IMG/VR virus record: IMGVR_UViG_3300024319_000005 | Location: 1-64,000 of that record | DNA length: 64,000 bases | Reading direction: 5' to 3' (one strand) | DNA from: a virus | Shown here: piece by piece, positions 57,656 to 62,569 of the stretch | Layout: each line of letters begins with the position of its first letter | Numbering within the stretch: position 1 is the first letter of the stretch | Program-made: the position numbers and the translations under genes | The notes under the pieces: model-generated | Database searches by the model: none | Told to the model about the DNA's origin: nothing | Seen by the model: the letters and a program-made list of their open reading frames with translations, nothing else

Positions 57656-58203
57656 GTAAATAGTAGTTGTGATAAAGGAACTAAAAAATAACCGTGATGA
57701 GGGTTAGTTGAATCTGTCGGCATACCTTCAAGCCCTGACTCTGGGTGAATAAAGCTGTTAGTTAGATTTAATGTAGCTTCGTCTGCGTTACCTGAAGGCG
57801 TAATCTGTATCATTGCTTTGCCAATTATAATTTCATCTCCTGCTTTAATATCAATAGCATCTGTTTTTAAGTTAGATACTGCTACTGCTTTTTGACTAAA
57901 CAACCAAGGATCAGATACTGTAGTCCATTTGCCATGCCCTGCATGTGTTGGAATCTCTATTAGCCTTAGTGGTGGTACAAAAACTCCATCTCTTTCTTCT
58001 GGCTCAGTCTTATAAGCTCTTACTAGCAAAGAGTAGTTTACGCTATTTAATCCCTTATACATAGGGTCAATGTTTTTGATGTTGGCATTATATTCCTTAA
58101 CATCTTGTATATCTTGGGTAGTAAATACTTGATCATCTACATAATCTCTTTGATCAGCTACTTCCCCTAGATGAAGACCATCTAGCATGTTGTTCTTTTT
58201 CAT
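57640..58203 (-). CDS. Possible GroES-like co-chaperonin
   Basis: This is a 187-residue beta-rich protein. Its order of segments parallels GroES: a first strand NYSLLVRAY (compare the GroES DRVIVK strand), an extended loop leading to DGVFVPP (compare the mobile loop GGIVL), KAVAVSNLKT then IDIKAGDEIIIG (compare VLAVG...VKVGDIVIF), and GYFLVPLSQLLFT (compare VLIMSESDILAI). It is longer than GroES (about 97) through insertions. A Cpn60 gene is encoded 4.4 kb downstream in the same direction. The resemblance is by pattern only; a plain structural protein remains possible. Confidence 0.5.
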   Translation of the reverse strand: MKKNNMLDGLHLGEVADQRDYVDDQVFTTQDIQDVKEYNANIKNIDPMYKGLNSVNYSLLVRAYKTEPEERDGVFVPPLRLIEIPTHAGHGKWTTVSDPWLFSQKAVAVSNLKTDAIDIKAGDEIIIGKAMIQITPSGNADEATLNLTNSFIHPESGLEGMPTDSTNPHHGYFLVPLSQLLFTCTTS

Positions 58204-58375
58204 TGTCTTTAAATTTTAAAAATTTTTCTAATTTAATTACGTCAGCTACCCTGTTGGTTAGGTAATATCTGAGCGTTTTGTAAAAGTTACTATATACAAC
58301 TTCTACTAATTCTTTAGAATAACCAGTTTCCTTAGTCACCAAAGTAATAATTGTCTGTTGGTTGGTAAGTTTCAT
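58154..58375 (-). CDS. HU/IHF-like DNA-binding protein
   Basis: This 73-residue protein has the N-terminal helical half of the HU/IHF fold: QTIITLVTKETGYSKELVEVVYSNFYKTLRYYL, seen here as TKETGYSKELVEVVYS then YKTLRYYLTN, followed by VIKLEKFLKFKDN in place of the usual GFGxF element. The beta arm is nearly absent. Small IHF-like proteins are a hallmark of crAss-like phages and could bend DNA in the head or at packaging. It overlaps both neighbours (44 nt and 50 nt). Confidence 0.65.
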   Translation of the reverse strand: MKLTNQQTIITLVTKETGYSKELVEVVYSNFYKTLRYYLTNRVADVIKLEKFLKFKDNEKEQHARWSSSRGSS

Positions 58376-58583
58376 AATTTTCTAATCTTGTATCTCCGTT
58401 CTCTACTATATTTATTACCATACCATGGTAAAATTGTATATCCTGAAGAAAGTTTAAACCTAACTCTGTTTTTAAAGCTAAATAGTCATAATGATCCATA
58501 ACTAATATTGTAGGTATTGCTTGATGGTCTAATTGATACTCTCTATATAAGTCATCAATTTCATCTCTTATACTTGTATTCAT
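58332..58583 (-). CDS. Small acidic phage protein, unknown
   Basis: This 83-residue acidic protein has a helical N-terminus (SIRDEIDDLYREYQLDHQ) and a beta C-terminus (FYHGMVINIVENGDTRLENY) with a YFGD end. It overlaps the upstream gene by 4 nt and the HU-like gene by 44 nt. No family recognised. Confidence 0.55.
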   Translation of the reverse strand: MNTSIRDEIDDLYREYQLDHQAIPTILVMDHYDYLALKTELGLNFLQDIQFYHGMVINIVENGDTRLENYETYQPTDNYYFGD

Positions 58584-58954
58584 TGTTTAATCTTTATTGG
58601 TAATGTTAATTTAATTTCTTTTTTTTGCGCTATTAAATGTACTAAAGGAGAAAATATTCTAGATAAAGTACCATCTTCACCTATGATTTGCTTTTTAATA
58701 AGTTGCTTTCTAACATTAGCTATATGCTGCTTACTCATATACATTTCTTTACTTATCTCATCTAAAACACCTACTCCCTTACATTTAAACTCCGTACCTT
58801 TAGACATTAAATATGCTGTCATGTCAAGTTGCTTGTCTGTTAGTATGTTTTGCGTTTCATTTAAAATAAGTAAGTAATACCTGTAAAATTGTAGCTCAGT
58901 AGTTTCTTTACTAGCTGTACTACTAAGCGTTGGTTGTAATAAGTTTAATTCCAT
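58580..58954 (-). CDS. Helix-turn-helix protein, first gene of the leftward block
   Basis: This 124-residue protein has a winged-helix-like region at about residues 60-100: GVLDEISKEMYMSKQHIANVR followed by KQLIKKQIIGEDGTLSRIF (recognition helix SKQHIANVRKQL). The arrangement is that of transcription regulators and some replication initiators. As the first leftward gene next to a structured 680-bp divergent region, a regulator of the late genes is a reasonable inference. Confidence 0.6.
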   Translation of the reverse strand: MELNLLQPTLSSTASKETTELQFYRYYLLILNETQNILTDKQLDMTAYLMSKGTEFKCKGVGVLDEISKEMYMSKQHIANVRKQLIKKQIIGEDGTLSRIFSPLVHLIAQKKEIKLTLPIKIKQ

Positions 58955-58976
58955 AATCTTTTGTTTTGTTAGTTCC

Positions 58977-58988
58977 TAGGTATACCTA
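58977..58988. promoter_or_regulatory. Perfect 12-bp palindrome, operator candidate
   Basis: TAGGTATACCTA is self-complementary and lies 23 nt upstream of the ATG of the HTH gene (58954). It could be an autoregulatory site for that protein. No other copy was noticed in the window. Confidence 0.45.
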
Positions 58989-59299
58989 TCCCCCTGGAAA
59001 TTTTGTCTTTCTTGAGAGATACTCTCGTAACTCCGTTATTAACCTGTAACTTCTACTCACTGTACGTCACCACTTACGTGGTTACACCCTTGAAGGTACG
59101 TCTATATCAACCCTTAGTATTATTCCTTCCTAAGTTTTATATACAGGCAATTTTTGTTATTATCGGGGACATTTCAACCATTATGTTTCTCTGTTATCTC
59201 AAGAGCATAGTCTATAACCCAACGTCTGAACTTGTGCTTTCTATAAGGATAGATGCTATTAACCAAGTTGTAATTAGTAGTTGAACTAATATAACAATG

Positions 59300-59307
59300 C
59301 AAATATA
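59300..59307 (-). promoter_or_regulatory. Leftward promoter -7 element candidate
   Basis: On the minus strand TATATTTG, a full match to the Bacteroidetes TAnnTTTG element. The -33 TTG is not evident at 19 nt. If used, the leader of the leftward operon would be about 340 nt and would contain the structured segment. Confidence 0.35.
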
Positions 59308-59564
59308 AAACGAATATCTGGATTATCCTAATTTTTTAGCACTTATTTTTAAAAAACTTTTAATCGAAGGAGAGTACTTATAAATAAGGGGTTGGGTTCA
59401 TTTGAGGGTAGTGCATTAGAGCTTAAATATAAATTACATTATTTAAAAAATGGAAATATGGCGTAAAAAGTTGCCTAAAATAAAAAATTTTTTTTTTTAA
59501 AAAAATGGATTTGCGTATAGATAACCTCCGTCGATGTATACAAACAATTACCCCAAACTAATTA

Positions 59565-59593
59565 TTGACAGAATTGTACCCCCAGGGTACGAT
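59565..59593 (+). promoter_or_regulatory. Sigma70-like rightward promoter with palindromic spacer
   Basis: TTGACA (59565-59570), exactly 17 nt, then TACGAT (59588-59593). The spacer and the start of the -10 hold a perfect inverted repeat GTACCC-CCA-GGGTAC (59576-59590), which could be an operator or hairpin. The first rightward gene begins 46 nt downstream. Confidence 0.5.
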
Positions 59594-59607
59594 TCATAAT
59601 TTTTATC

Positions 59608-59624
59608 GAAAGCTTTCTGCTTTC
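59608..59624 (+). promoter_or_regulatory. 5'-UTR hairpin before the first rightward gene
   Basis: GAAAGC (59608-59613) and GCTTTC (59619-59624) form a 6-bp stem with loop TTTCT, ending 14 nt before the ATG at 59639. Position and size suggest an effect on translation or mRNA stability. Confidence 0.4.
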
Positions 59625-59638
59625 AAAAATTTCGTACT

Positions 59639-59962
59639 ATGACTTTTAATGATTTGTTAGACACTCTTAACGTTAACTCTCTTTCTTTAACAATGCAGAA
59701 AGATTTAGACGGTATTGAGACTGGGTATGCTACTCAGTGGGATGCTTCTACTCGTACGAGAGTAGTTATGTCTCCTGAAGCCCTTGCAGGTGCTTCAGAC
59801 CCTTCTGTTAACAACTTCGTTGTTATTCCTTCTTCATTAGTTTCTAAGGACAAGACTGTCCTTAACAAAGAGACTGGTGCTGAAGAAACTATTAAGGGAC
59901 AACCTTATGTGAATAACTTCGTTATTCTCGGTGAGCCAACTATTACGTTTGGCAGACACTAG
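59639..59962 (+). CDS. First rightward gene, unknown small protein
   Basis: This is a 107-residue protein (FNDLLDTLNVNSLSLTMQKD near the N-terminus, FVVIPSSLVSKDKTVLNKE, YVNNFVILGEPTITFGRH at the end). It is polar and beta-prone, with no signal peptide or membrane helix. Codon use is richer in C and G than in neighbours (ACTCTTAACGTTAACTCT start), suggesting strong expression. It has its own promoter candidate, a 5' hairpin, and a UUCG hairpin after its stop. No family recognised; a highly expressed early host-takeover protein is a plausible guess. Confidence 0.7.
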   Translation: MTFNDLLDTLNVNSLSLTMQKDLDGIETGYATQWDASTRTRVVMSPEALAGASDPSVNNFVVIPSSLVSKDKTVLNKETGAEETIKGQPYVNNFVILGEPTITFGRH

Positions 59963-59976
59963 ACTTTGATACACTT

Positions 59977-59998
59977 CCTCTGAGCTTCGGCTCAGGGG
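59977..59998 (+). terminator. UUCG-tetraloop hairpin after the first rightward gene
   Basis: CCTCTGAGC, loop TTCG, GCTCAGGGG: a 9-bp stem (one G-T pair) closed by the very stable C(UUCG)G tetraloop. There is no immediate T tract, so it may protect the 3' end rather than terminate. The T tract of the next element is 38 nt further on. Confidence 0.6.
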
Positions 59999-60002
59999 AT
60001 TA

Positions 60003-60042
60003 AAGCTTGACCTGAACATGTCGCAAACTGTTCTATTTTTTT
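60003..60042 (+). repeat. 40-nt RNA-like element, copy A
   Basis: It begins with AAGCTTGACCTGA. Next comes a GAACA (60014-60018) / TGTTC (60029-60033) stem around a conserved ATGTCGCAAA core, and a TTTTTTT tract ends it. It is matched by copy B at 60414-60453, in which two stem pairs are replaced by other complementary pairs while the flanks and loop are identical. It could be a terminator family or a regulatory RNA motif. Confidence 0.6.
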
Positions 60043-60043
60043 G

Positions 60044-60144
60044 TAGTACATTGGAGATAATACATACGACGGTATGAATCCATAGCATAACTGGGGTCGA
60101 AAATGATAAGTCAACGATGTACTTATTGATGCGCCAATGTACTA
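60044..60144 (+). ncRNA. Candidate structured RNA, about 101 nt, closed by an 11-bp stem
   Basis: TAGTACATTGG (60044-60054) and CCAATGTACTA (60134-60144) are perfect complements. Inside are a CATAC-GACG-GTATG hairpin (60063-60076), a weak CCA/TGG pairing (60080-60094) and an ATAAGT / ACTTAT hairpin extended by two G-T pairs (60104-60128). This gives a multi-branched fold. It ends at a TTTTT run. No ORF. The strand is assumed from the neighbouring genes. No known RNA family recognised. Confidence 0.5.
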
Positions 60145-60164
60145 TTTTTACCTAACGGTAAAAA
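60145..60164 (+). terminator. Hairpin adjoining the structured RNA
   Basis: TTTTTACC, loop TAAC, GGTAAAAA: a perfect 8-bp stem directly following the structured RNA. The A/T-rich arms make it a possible bidirectional terminator. A second small stem, CACTTTT/AAAAGTG, follows at about 60170-60184. Confidence 0.45.
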
Positions 60165-60184
60165 CTTGTCACTTTTAAAAAGTG

Positions 60185-60200
60185 TTATGACATCGTAGTT
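60185..60200 (+). repeat. 16-nt motif TYATGAYATCGWAGTT, copy 1
   Basis: The sequence is TTATGACATCGTAGTT. Copies 2 and 3 are at 60586-60601 and 60626-60641. Each copy follows a small hairpin. The core ATGAYATCG is conserved in all three. Confidence 0.5.
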
Positions 60201-60241
60201 ATAATTACGTTACGGTACATTTACTAATCTTTAAATAATTC

Positions 60242-60412
60242 ATGATTATGATGCATTTGGATACTGTTATTAAACTAGACAGTTTACAAGACCTTTGGAC
60301 TATTGACACTAATGCTCAGTTTGAGACTATGAGTGGTATAGATACTGAGGGTACTTACATAGTCTTTTATAAGATAGGTAAGCAATACTACAGTGTAAGA
60401 CTAAACTCTTAA
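60242..60412 (+). CDS. Small hypothetical protein, 56 residues
   Basis: An ATG at 60242 opens a 56-codon frame (MIMMHLDTVIKLDSLQDLWT at the start, YIVFYKIGKQYYSVRLNS at the end). A second in-frame start is the ATG at 60248 or 60251. The product is mixed alpha/beta and acidic. It lies between two structured elements, with copy B of the 40-nt element starting 2 nt after its stop. Likely a real early miniprotein, function unknown. Confidence 0.55.
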   Translation: MIMMHLDTVIKLDSLQDLWTIDTNAQFETMSGIDTEGTYIVFYKIGKQYYSVRLNS

Positions 60413-60413
60413 T

Positions 60414-60453
60414 AAGCTTGACCTGAGTATGTCGCAAAAGACTCAATTTTTTT
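60414..60453 (+). repeat. 40-nt RNA-like element, copy B
   Basis: It has the same frame as copy A: AAGCTTGACCTGA, stem TGAGT (60424-60428) / ACTCA (60441-60445), conserved loop core ATGTCGCAAA, then TTTTTTT. Relative to copy A, an A-T pair became G-C and a C-G pair became T-A, that is, two compensatory changes. Confidence 0.6.
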
Positions 60454-60476
60454 CTTAACCTTTAGAACATTACGTT

Positions 60477-60548
60477 ATGGAATACACAATAGAAGAACTC
60501 ATTGCAGAGGTACAAGCTTTAACTGATTACTTAACTTGGCTAGATTAG
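60477..60548 (+). CDS. Possible 23-residue miniprotein or leader peptide
   Basis: ATG at 60477, product MEYTIEELIAEVQALTDYLT and three more residues. It is an acidic amphipathic helix. The stop codon lies inside a perfect hairpin, TGGCTA-GAT-TAGCCA (60537-60551). It may be a real miniprotein, a leader peptide, or chance. Confidence 0.3.
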   Translation: MEYTIEELIAEVQALTDYLTWLD

Positions 60549-60551
60549 CCA
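60537..60551 (+). promoter_or_regulatory. Perfect hairpin over the stop of the 23-codon ORF
   Basis: TGGCTA and TAGCCA are separated by GAT. A second perfect hairpin, GGTTAA-CATC-TTAACC, follows at 60605-60620. There is no T tract. Confidence 0.45.
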
Positions 60552-60585
60552 GGTTAAACAGTTGGTTAAATACCTTTAGAAAGAG

Positions 60586-60601
60586 TCATGATATCGTAGT
60601 T
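60586..60601 (+). repeat. 16-nt motif, copy 2
   Basis: TCATGATATCGTAGTT. It differs from copy 1 at two positions and is followed by TTTTGG. Confidence 0.5.
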
Positions 60602-60625
60602 TTTGGTTAACATCTTAACCAGGAA

Positions 60626-60641
60626 TCATGACATCGAAGTT
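60626..60641 (+). repeat. 16-nt motif, copy 3
   Basis: TCATGACATCGAAGTT, 24 nt after copy 2 and directly after the GGTTAA-CATC-TTAACC hairpin. It runs into the CCTGACT tandem repeat. Confidence 0.5.
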
Positions 60642-60642
60642 T

Positions 60643-60663
60643 CCTGACTCCTGACTCCTGACT
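60643..60663 (+). repeat. Tandem heptamer CCTGACT x3
   Basis: There are three perfect head-to-tail copies of CCTGACT followed by CC. They lie 33 nt upstream of the next ORF start and could be an iteron-like protein binding site or a slippage-prone tract. Confidence 0.6.
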
Positions 60664-60695
60664 CCTTATTCTTTTACTTGCTAAATTATATAATT

Positions 60696-60875
60696 ATGTT
60701 ACACCTAAAAATTGTATTCTTTTTCTATCTTATACTATCTATATGCTGCTTTACTACAATATTCGTAGGAGATTTACCTTATATAAGCCTTACCGCTACA
60801 ATAGGACTAACCGTAGTCACTGTTACCGTAGGTCAATGCATCCAACGATGCAAACAACCTCCCCAATCTAATTAA
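60696..60875 (+). CDS. Small two-span membrane protein
   Basis: A 59-residue protein if started at the ATG at 60696; an in-frame TTG at 60678 would add six residues but is less likely. It has two hydrophobic segments (LKIVFFFYLILSICCFTTIF and LPYISLTATIGLTVVTVTVG) with a short Cys-containing tail. Probably an inner-membrane miniprotein acting on the host. A CCCCA/TGGGG hairpin covers its stop and a terminator follows. Confidence 0.55.
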   Translation: MLHLKIVFFFYLILSICCFTTIFVGDLPYISLTATIGLTVVTVTVGQCIQRCKQPPQSN

Positions 60876-60893
60876 TGGGGTTCGTCCTTGAAT

Positions 60894-60918
60894 AATTCTA
60901 CTGGATTTACGTAGAATT
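60894..60918 (+). terminator. Rightward intrinsic terminator
   Basis: AATTCTAC (60894-60901) and GTAGAATT (60911-60918) form a perfect 8-bp stem with a 9-nt loop, followed by TTTTAATTTTT. It lies 18 nt after the membrane miniprotein stop. No gene is seen from here to 61034. Confidence 0.75.
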
Positions 60919-61033
60919 TTTAATTTTTGTTGGTAAATAGGTTACGTTGGGATTAGTACCAACCATACCTTTTACCCTCTTTTTGACACTTACTTATAAT
61001 CACATTCCTAATGAATAATTAAATTCTTTTAAA

Positions 61034-61192
61034 ATGAAAGACTTTCTATCAATCCTATATTTAGTTATAGCTCTATCAATACTTCTTATTGGTTCTTTAA
61101 CTATTATACTTATACTTTCAGATTATCCAGAGATGATATTTGCTAGTATAGCTGTATATTTTACTTTCAACTATTTAGTAGACAAGGTCTAA
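61034..61192 (+). CDS. Small membrane protein, 52 residues
   Basis: ATG at 61034. The product is almost wholly hydrophobic, with two spans (ILYLVIALSILLIGSLTIIL and MIFASIAVYFTFNYLV) joined by a short polar SDYPE loop. It resembles phage holin-like or membrane-modifying miniproteins in topology only. It is preceded by an AT-rich leader (TAATTAAATTCTTTTAAA). Confidence 0.55.
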   Translation: MKDFLSILYLVIALSILLIGSLTIILILSDYPEMIFASIAVYFTFNYLVDKV

Positions 61193-61242
61193 GTTCTAAC
61201 CTAGTAATAGAACGTAATTATAATATCAAAATATATTTTCAA

Positions 61243-61743
61243 ATGAAATACTTTATAACAATACTTACATTATTATCTATTACTAATTTCACTTATTCTC
61301 AAGACTATAGTTATGTAGATAAACTATCTAACACTAACTATACTGAGTGGAATGGTCAAGTAGGACATACTAGTATAGAAAAACCTGTACGAGCTGTAAT
61401 AGAATACCAAGGCAATTACAATTTTATATTTAACTTAGTATTAAGTTTAGAAACTAAAGACAAAGGGTTTTTTACTTTACCTTTTAAAGCTACACATAGC
61501 ACTGCTTTTGATGGCGAAAGTGGAACAGTTATCCTTAAATTAAAGGATTTTGGTAGTCCAGCTTTGTTTATAAAAATACAAATACCAAACAAGCATGGCT
61601 TTCAATGTATAGTACATTACTTATACATTAAATCTTTTATAAATGATGTACCTCTTAGAATAGTAATAAAAGATCAAAAGATTATAGACATAATAGATAC
61701 TCTTACTTCTTCAATAAATAAACAAGAGTATTATGGTATATAA
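61243..61743 (+). CDS. Secreted or periplasmic protein, unknown
   Basis: This 166-residue protein has a clear signal peptide (YFITILTLLSITNFTYSQ, cleavage after SQ as in many flavobacterial exports). The mature part is beta-rich (TGEWNGQVGH-like start, FIFNLVLSLETKDKGFFTL, GTVILKLKDFG). An exported early phage protein could alter the envelope, for example to block superinfection. No family recognised. Confidence 0.65.
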   Translation: MKYFITILTLLSITNFTYSQDYSYVDKLSNTNYTEWNGQVGHTSIEKPVRAVIEYQGNYNFIFNLVLSLETKDKGFFTLPFKATHSTAFDGESGTVILKLKDFGSPALFIKIQIPNKHGFQCIVHYLYIKSFINDVPLRIVIKDQKIIDIIDTLTSSINKQEYYGI

Positions 61744-61891
61744 AGGATGGCAGATAGAAGAAGATGATTGGTTCAAAGACAATTATGTTGCTTGGGATTT
61801 AAATGATTGTGATAATCACAATATACTGCACAGTATTTCTCTAGAATCTATTAAAATAGAAATAGATGAGTACATTGACGATTATAATTAA
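61733..61891 (+). CDS. Small acidic protein, 52 residues
   Basis: ATG at 61733, overlapping the previous stop by 11 nt in another frame. Product MVYKGWQIEEDDWFKDNYVA at the start, IEIDEYIDDYN at the end. It is highly acidic (about 14 Asp/Glu) and could be a DNA mimic or inhibitor, which is speculative. The overlap suggests translational coupling. Confidence 0.5.
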   Translation: MVYKGWQIEEDDWFKDNYVAWDLNDCDNHNILHSISLESIKIEIDEYIDDYN

Positions 61892-61892
61892 T

Positions 61893-61994
61893 GCCTTGAA
61901 ATAACAGGCGAGTTTGGCAACTACTCTAAATAAGTTGCATTTACCTCAGTACAACATAGCTTAAGTAATCGTTAAGTAATATTGTTGTACTGGG
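61893..61994 (+). ncRNA. Stem-loop series upstream of the tRNA-like RNA
   Basis: Three successive stems: GCCT/AGGC (61893-61908), GCAACT/AGTTGC (61917-61938) and a 12-bp stem with CAGTACAACA (61947-61956) pairing to TGTTGTACTG (61983-61992), with an inner CTTAA/TTAAG pair. No ORF. It may be one transcript with the tRNA-like segment that starts 17 nt later, or an independent small RNA. Confidence 0.45.
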
Positions 61995-62010
61995 TATTTT
62001 AAACAACAGT

Positions 62011-62148
62011 ATAGCGTCTCTTTTATGAGTGAGGTTAGATAGATAGGTAAGGTAACTATGTTACGTGAGCATGGAGTAGGATTGCAATTAAGCAATAAAC
62101 TGAAATACGCTTTACTTACTAATGAGAGTTCGAGTCTCTTGCGCTATA
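62011..62148 (+). tRNA. tRNA-like RNA with canonical acceptor and TpsiC arm but an abnormal 100-nt middle
   Basis: ATAGCGT (62011-62017) pairs fully with GCGCTAT (62141-62147; one G-T), followed by a discriminator A. Just before it are GAGAG-TTCGAGT-CTCTT (62124-62140), a textbook TpsiC arm with a TTCRANY loop. Between the halves there are 106 nt instead of about 45, without a recognisable D or anticodon arm. Small hairpins (GTAAC/GTTAC at 62053-62065, ATTGC/GCAAT at 62081-62096) and a possible long pairing of TAGGTAAGGTAA (about 62044-62055) with TTACTTACTA just before the T arm are seen instead. A T-run follows at 62149-62155. It could be a tmRNA-like, intron-bearing or degenerate tRNA. Confidence 0.5.
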
Positions 62149-62189
62149 TTTTTTTATTTCCTAACATCATTATTAAATTTATATAAAAA

Positions 62190-62564
62190 ATGAAACTTAT
62201 TGACTATATCGTAATACTTTACATTATAATTTTTCTAACTTATGTACCATACAAATCTTACTGTATGTATTTAGATAATTTACCAACTAAGAGTTCTGTA
62301 GAATATTCATATACAGAACAAGCAAAAGTGTACATAGGAAAAGATAAATTAGAGCTTGAAGTTACATATTGTAACGACAATACTGAAATAAACTCTATGA
62401 AATCTGAAATAATAGGTGACTACGTATTTGTAGGGTCATATGAAGATATGGAATCTATTATTAATTTATGTTTAGAGAACCAACCTATCGATAATACTGT
62501 TACATATCTTAGAGATTACTATAAAAATATAGTAATAACATCATTAAATAACATTAAAATATAA
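62190..62564 (+). CDS. Membrane-anchored small protein, unknown
   Basis: This 124-residue protein has an N-terminal membrane anchor or uncleaved signal (LIDYIVILYIIIFLTYVPY). A polar acidic domain follows (AKVYIGKDKLELEVTYCNDN, YVFVGSYEDMESIINLCLEN). It probably sits in the inner membrane with its domain facing the periplasm. It starts 42 nt after the tRNA-like RNA. No family recognised. Confidence 0.6.
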   Translation: MKLIDYIVILYIIIFLTYVPYKSYCMYLDNLPTKSSVEYSYTEQAKVYIGKDKLELEVTYCNDNTEINSMKSEIIGDYVFVGSYEDMESIINLCLENQPIDNTVTYLRDYYKNIVITSLNNIKI

Positions 62565-62569
62565 CAAAA

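Larger units (their letters stand above)
58955..59638. other. Divergent intergenic region, 684 bp, structured left half and AT-rich right half
   Basis: This is the spacer between the leftward and rightward gene blocks. The left half (58975-59290) is richer in G+C than its surroundings and carries a perfect palindrome, a GAGAG-ATA-CTCTC hairpin (59014-59026), an ACCAC-TTAC-GTGGT hairpin (59069-59082) and a GTACGTC direct repeat (59062 and 59097). The right half (59290-59560) is AT-rich with a run of about 12 T at 59488-59499 flanked by A runs. It also holds the rightward promoter candidate at 59565. No credible CDS. Confidence 0.6.

Noticed and set aside
59003-59284. 93-codon plus-strand ORF in the divergent region
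   Set aside because: It begins with TTG, its product looks like a random hydrophobic frame, and the segment is full of hairpins; an RNA or leader role fits better. Not excluded with certainty.
59341-59560. AT-rich stretch with long T and A runs as replication origin
   Set aside because: Only low-complexity composition supports it; no iterons or initiator gene are adjacent, and the repeats lie about 0.7 kb to the right.
60678-60695. TTG start extending the two-span miniprotein by six residues
   Set aside because: The ATG at 60696 leaves a better N-terminus and spacing; the TTG extension adds a polar segment without support.
60983-61006. TTGACA followed by TATAAT near 61000
   Set aside because: The two boxes are only about 6 nt apart, far from a usable promoter spacing.
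62058-62186. 42-codon ORF across the tRNA-like element
   Set aside because: It runs through both the T arm and the acceptor strand, whose pairing is better explained as RNA; the product has no protein-like pattern.
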